Shown here: one piece after another, positions 47,825 to 49,305 of the stretch
How positions within the stretch are numbered: position 1 is the first letter of the stretch
How the letters are laid out: each line of letters starts with the position of its first letter
DNA from: a virus
DNA length: 49,305 nt
Strand: one strand, 5' to 3'
Virus record (IMG/VR): IMGVR_UViG_3300023091_000003
Span: 1-49,305 of that record
Made by a program: the position numbers and the translations under genes
The notes under the pieces: generated by a model
Told to the model about the DNA's origin: nothing
Seen by the model: only the letters and a program-made list of their open reading frames with translations
Database searches by the model: none

Positions 47825-48286
47825 ATGAGTGTTGAGTTAGTAGATAAAAATAGTTTCTATGACGAAAAGAACATTAAAGGCTTCTTTGGTGGTTATAGGT
47901 GGTTGAGCAATTATCACATTTGTCCAGTTGTTTTTGAAGGTGATACCTACCCCTCTTCTGAAAACGCTTATCAGGCAGCAAAGGCTCTTTGGTGTGATAG
48001 GAGTTTGTTTTGGAAATGCACCCCCAGTGAAGCTAAAAAGCATGGGCAAGGAACTAAATTGCCTGCAGATTGGTTTAGTAGGAACTTTGATATTATGGAG
48101 GCTATTCTTTTTGATAAGTTTACGAGAAACCTAGATCTTAAACAAAAGCTTATTGAAACAGGCGACAAGTACCTAGAAGAGACTAATTGGTGGAATGATC
48201 AGTTTTGGGGAGTCTGCGATAATAAGGGTGAAAATAATCTTGGTAAACTGTTAATGAAAGTAAGGGAAAGGATTAAGGGGTTATGA
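47825..48286 (+). CDS. NADAR-family protein (YbiA-like)
   Basis: In the 153-residue protein FGGYRWLSNYHICPVVFEG (21-39), YPSSENAYQAAKA (42-54) and a C-terminal NNLGKLLMKVRERI are the family blocks; Glu46 corresponds to the conserved catalytic Glu. NADAR proteins hydrolyse N-glycosidic bonds and some remove ADP-ribose from guanine in nucleic acid, countering DarT-type toxins; YbiA acts on riboflavin intermediates. In a phage that also carries an NAD-making pair, the de-ADP-ribosylation role is attractive. TTTGGAGATGAA precedes the ATG. Confidence 0.88.
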   Translation: MSVELVDKNSFYDEKNIKGFFGGYRWLSNYHICPVVFEGDTYPSSENAYQAAKALWCDRSLFWKCTPSEAKKHGQGTKLPADWFSRNFDIMEAILFDKFTRNLDLKQKLIETGDKYLEETNWWNDQFWGVCDNKGENNLGKLLMKVRERIKGL

Positions 48287-48492
48287 CCAGTTCATTAAAG
48301 ACGTTTCTTGAAGATGAAGACCTTTTGTTTCACAGATCCGGTGTTCTTACTGGGGCAAAAACGTTAAGTAGGGCTACCGGATATTTTGAAGAAGACAAAT
48401 ATCTAATGCCTTATTTTGACACTTCTGGAGAGTTTTGGGCCACGGATGTTTTAGACGATGGTACTGCAGTTACCTATTGTCTTAGTGTATGA
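48283..48492 (+). CDS. Small protein, paralogue of 28987-29190
   Basis: The 69 residues begin MTSSLKTFLEDEDLLFHRSG and end FWATDVLDDGTAVTYCLSV. The closing block matches the protein at 28987-29190. The gene overlaps NADAR by 4 bases and the primase start by 4 bases. Function unknown. Confidence 0.6.
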   Translation: MTSSLKTFLEDEDLLFHRSGVLTGAKTLSRATGYFEEDKYLMPYFDTSGEFWATDVLDDGTAVTYCLSV

Positions 48493-49305
48493 TGTTAGAT
48501 CCAATTAGGCTATCTAAGTTTATCAAAGACGCAGGACTTTCATTTAAACAAAACAGCAAAAGTTTCATTTTCACTTGTCCTCTTTGTAGCGGTAAAGAAA
48601 AACTCTATATCAGAAAATCTGATGGTAGATTTGCCTGCTGGCGCTGTAGAGAAACAGAAGGGTTTCAAGGCTCTCCAGAATATGCTTTAGCTGAGTTGAC
48701 TAGCCAACCCGTTCTTGTTGTTAAAAAAAGTCTCTATGGACATCTATCTAAAGATGCTAGTATTTTTATTGATGTAAAATTTAATGATTTGGTAGATGAA
48801 GATGAGTTTATTGAAGTAGATGTTGAACCTGACCTACCTTCTCTTACCTTTCCCTACCATTTTCTTAAAATAGATCATAAAGGATCTGCAAAAGGTCTTA
48901 AGTATCTTGAATCTCGAAATATTTCATTAGATACTGCTATAAAGTATGATATAAGATACAGTCCAGAAAAACAAGCAATCATATTCCCTATTTATGTTAA
49001 TGACGGTTTAGTAGGTTGGCAGTTTAGAACAATTGAAAAGACCAAATATCTACTAAGCAATAACACTGTAATTAATAAGCCAAAGGCATGGTCTTCTGAT
49101 AACATTCCCCGAGATCGTGTTTTAATGTTTCAAAATAACCTTCTTACTTCAAAACATGCAGTCCTCTGCGAAGGCCCCATAGATGCTATTGTAGCGAACG
49201 AGGCTTGCGGTGGTGGCGTTGCTTCAATGGGTAAGGCAGTTAGCCAGGCCCAAGCTGGAACTCTCTGTAGAAGCGGGATAGAGAGGTTATACGTTGCATT
49301 AGATC
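48489..49305 (+). CDS. DnaG-like primase (cut by right edge)
   Basis: The 272 visible residues start MMLDPIRLSKFIKDAGLSFK. A zinc ribbon CPLCSG (30-35) and CWRC (50-53) is followed by a linker and a catalytic core: FLKIDHKGSAKGLKYLESRN, then the TOPRIM start VLCEGPIDAIVANEACG near 235 with Glu and the following Asp. This is the DnaG/T7-gp4-N-type primase layout. The frame is still open at the last base; a helicase domain may follow outside the window. Confidence 0.85.
   Translation, partial: MMLDPIRLSKFIKDAGLSFKQNSKSFIFTCPLCSGKEKLYIRKSDGRFACWRCRETEGFQGSPEYALAELTSQPVLVVKKSLYGHLSKDASIFIDVKFNDLVDEDEFIEVDVEPDLPSLTFPYHFLKIDHKGSAKGLKYLESRNISLDTAIKYDIRYSPEKQAIIFPIYVNDGLVGWQFRTIEKTKYLLSNNTVINKPKAWSSDNIPRDRVLMFQNNLLTSKHAVLCEGPIDAIVANEACGGGVASMGKAVSQAQAGTLCRSGIERLYVALD

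Noticed and set aside
1-49305. tRNA genes
   Set aside because: I saw no cloverleaf with a GTTCRANYC arm in the few gaps; a dedicated search would be needed to be certain.

Overview
The window is part of a large, AT-rich tailed bacteriophage genome (Caudoviricetes). Evidence is a contiguous packaging/head block (small terminase candidate, large terminase, portal, Mu gpF-like head protein), a nearly complete phage replication and recombination set, dense packing with 1-8 bp gene overlaps, and no ribosomal or housekeeping host genes. I found no tRNA gene. The host is not identifiable with confidence. The one clearly foreign gene, a GC-rich TnpB, belongs to a type common in Pseudomonadota, which is a weak pointer.

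Layout. (1) 1-1879, plus strand: the tail of an alanine-rich gene cut by the window edge, small unknown genes, a cytidine-deaminase-like gene, and a reading frame broken by one TGA. (2) 1881-19554, minus strand, read leftwards from the centre: HTH protein, three-repeat replication-organiser-like protein, two small proteins, SF2 helicase, small proteins, ThyX-like protein, sigma-like factor, second alanine-rich protein, a Prs-like plus NAMPT-like NAD pair, GroES-like co-chaperonin, SbcD-like nuclease, and then terminase, portal and head genes. (3) 19555-20029: a 475-bp gene-free divergent control region. It holds six copies of a 17-bp palindrome, an AT-rich stretch with an 8-bp repeat, and two outward promoters of identical -35/-10 sequence; it is a candidate origin and/or operator array. 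(4) 20030-49305, plus strand: GroEL-like chaperonin, zinc-ribbon proteins, SbcC-like ATPase, GNAT, DUF3310 protein, an S53 (sedolisin) protease with a collagen-like tail, endonuclease VII-like nuclease, ribonucleotide reductase, an IS605-type tnpB insertion, coiled-coil genes, phosphoesterase, radical SAM enzyme, Dam-like methyltransferase homologue, DNA polymerase III alpha split over two genes, ssDNA-binding protein, UvsX/RecA recombinase, NADAR protein, and a DnaG-like primase running off the right edge.

How the parts may work together. Polymerase, primase, SSB, recombinase, SF2 helicase, SbcCD-like pair and endonuclease VII form a self-sufficient replication-recombination machine. RNR, ThyX-like and deaminase-like proteins would feed dNTP pools. 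The GroEL/GroES-like pair suggests the phage supplies its own folding chamber. The adjacent Prs-like and NAMPT-like genes match the gene pair of the phage NAD+ reconstitution pathway NARP1, and the NADAR gene could remove ADP-ribose from nucleic acid, so there may be an NAD/ADP-ribose counter-defence theme.

Most notable: the palindrome array with its divergent HTH gene; the polymerase split at its active site next to intein-like sequence; the NAD module; a protease family rarely seen in phages; and several strong promoters placed so that the mRNA would start at or within a few bases of the start codon.
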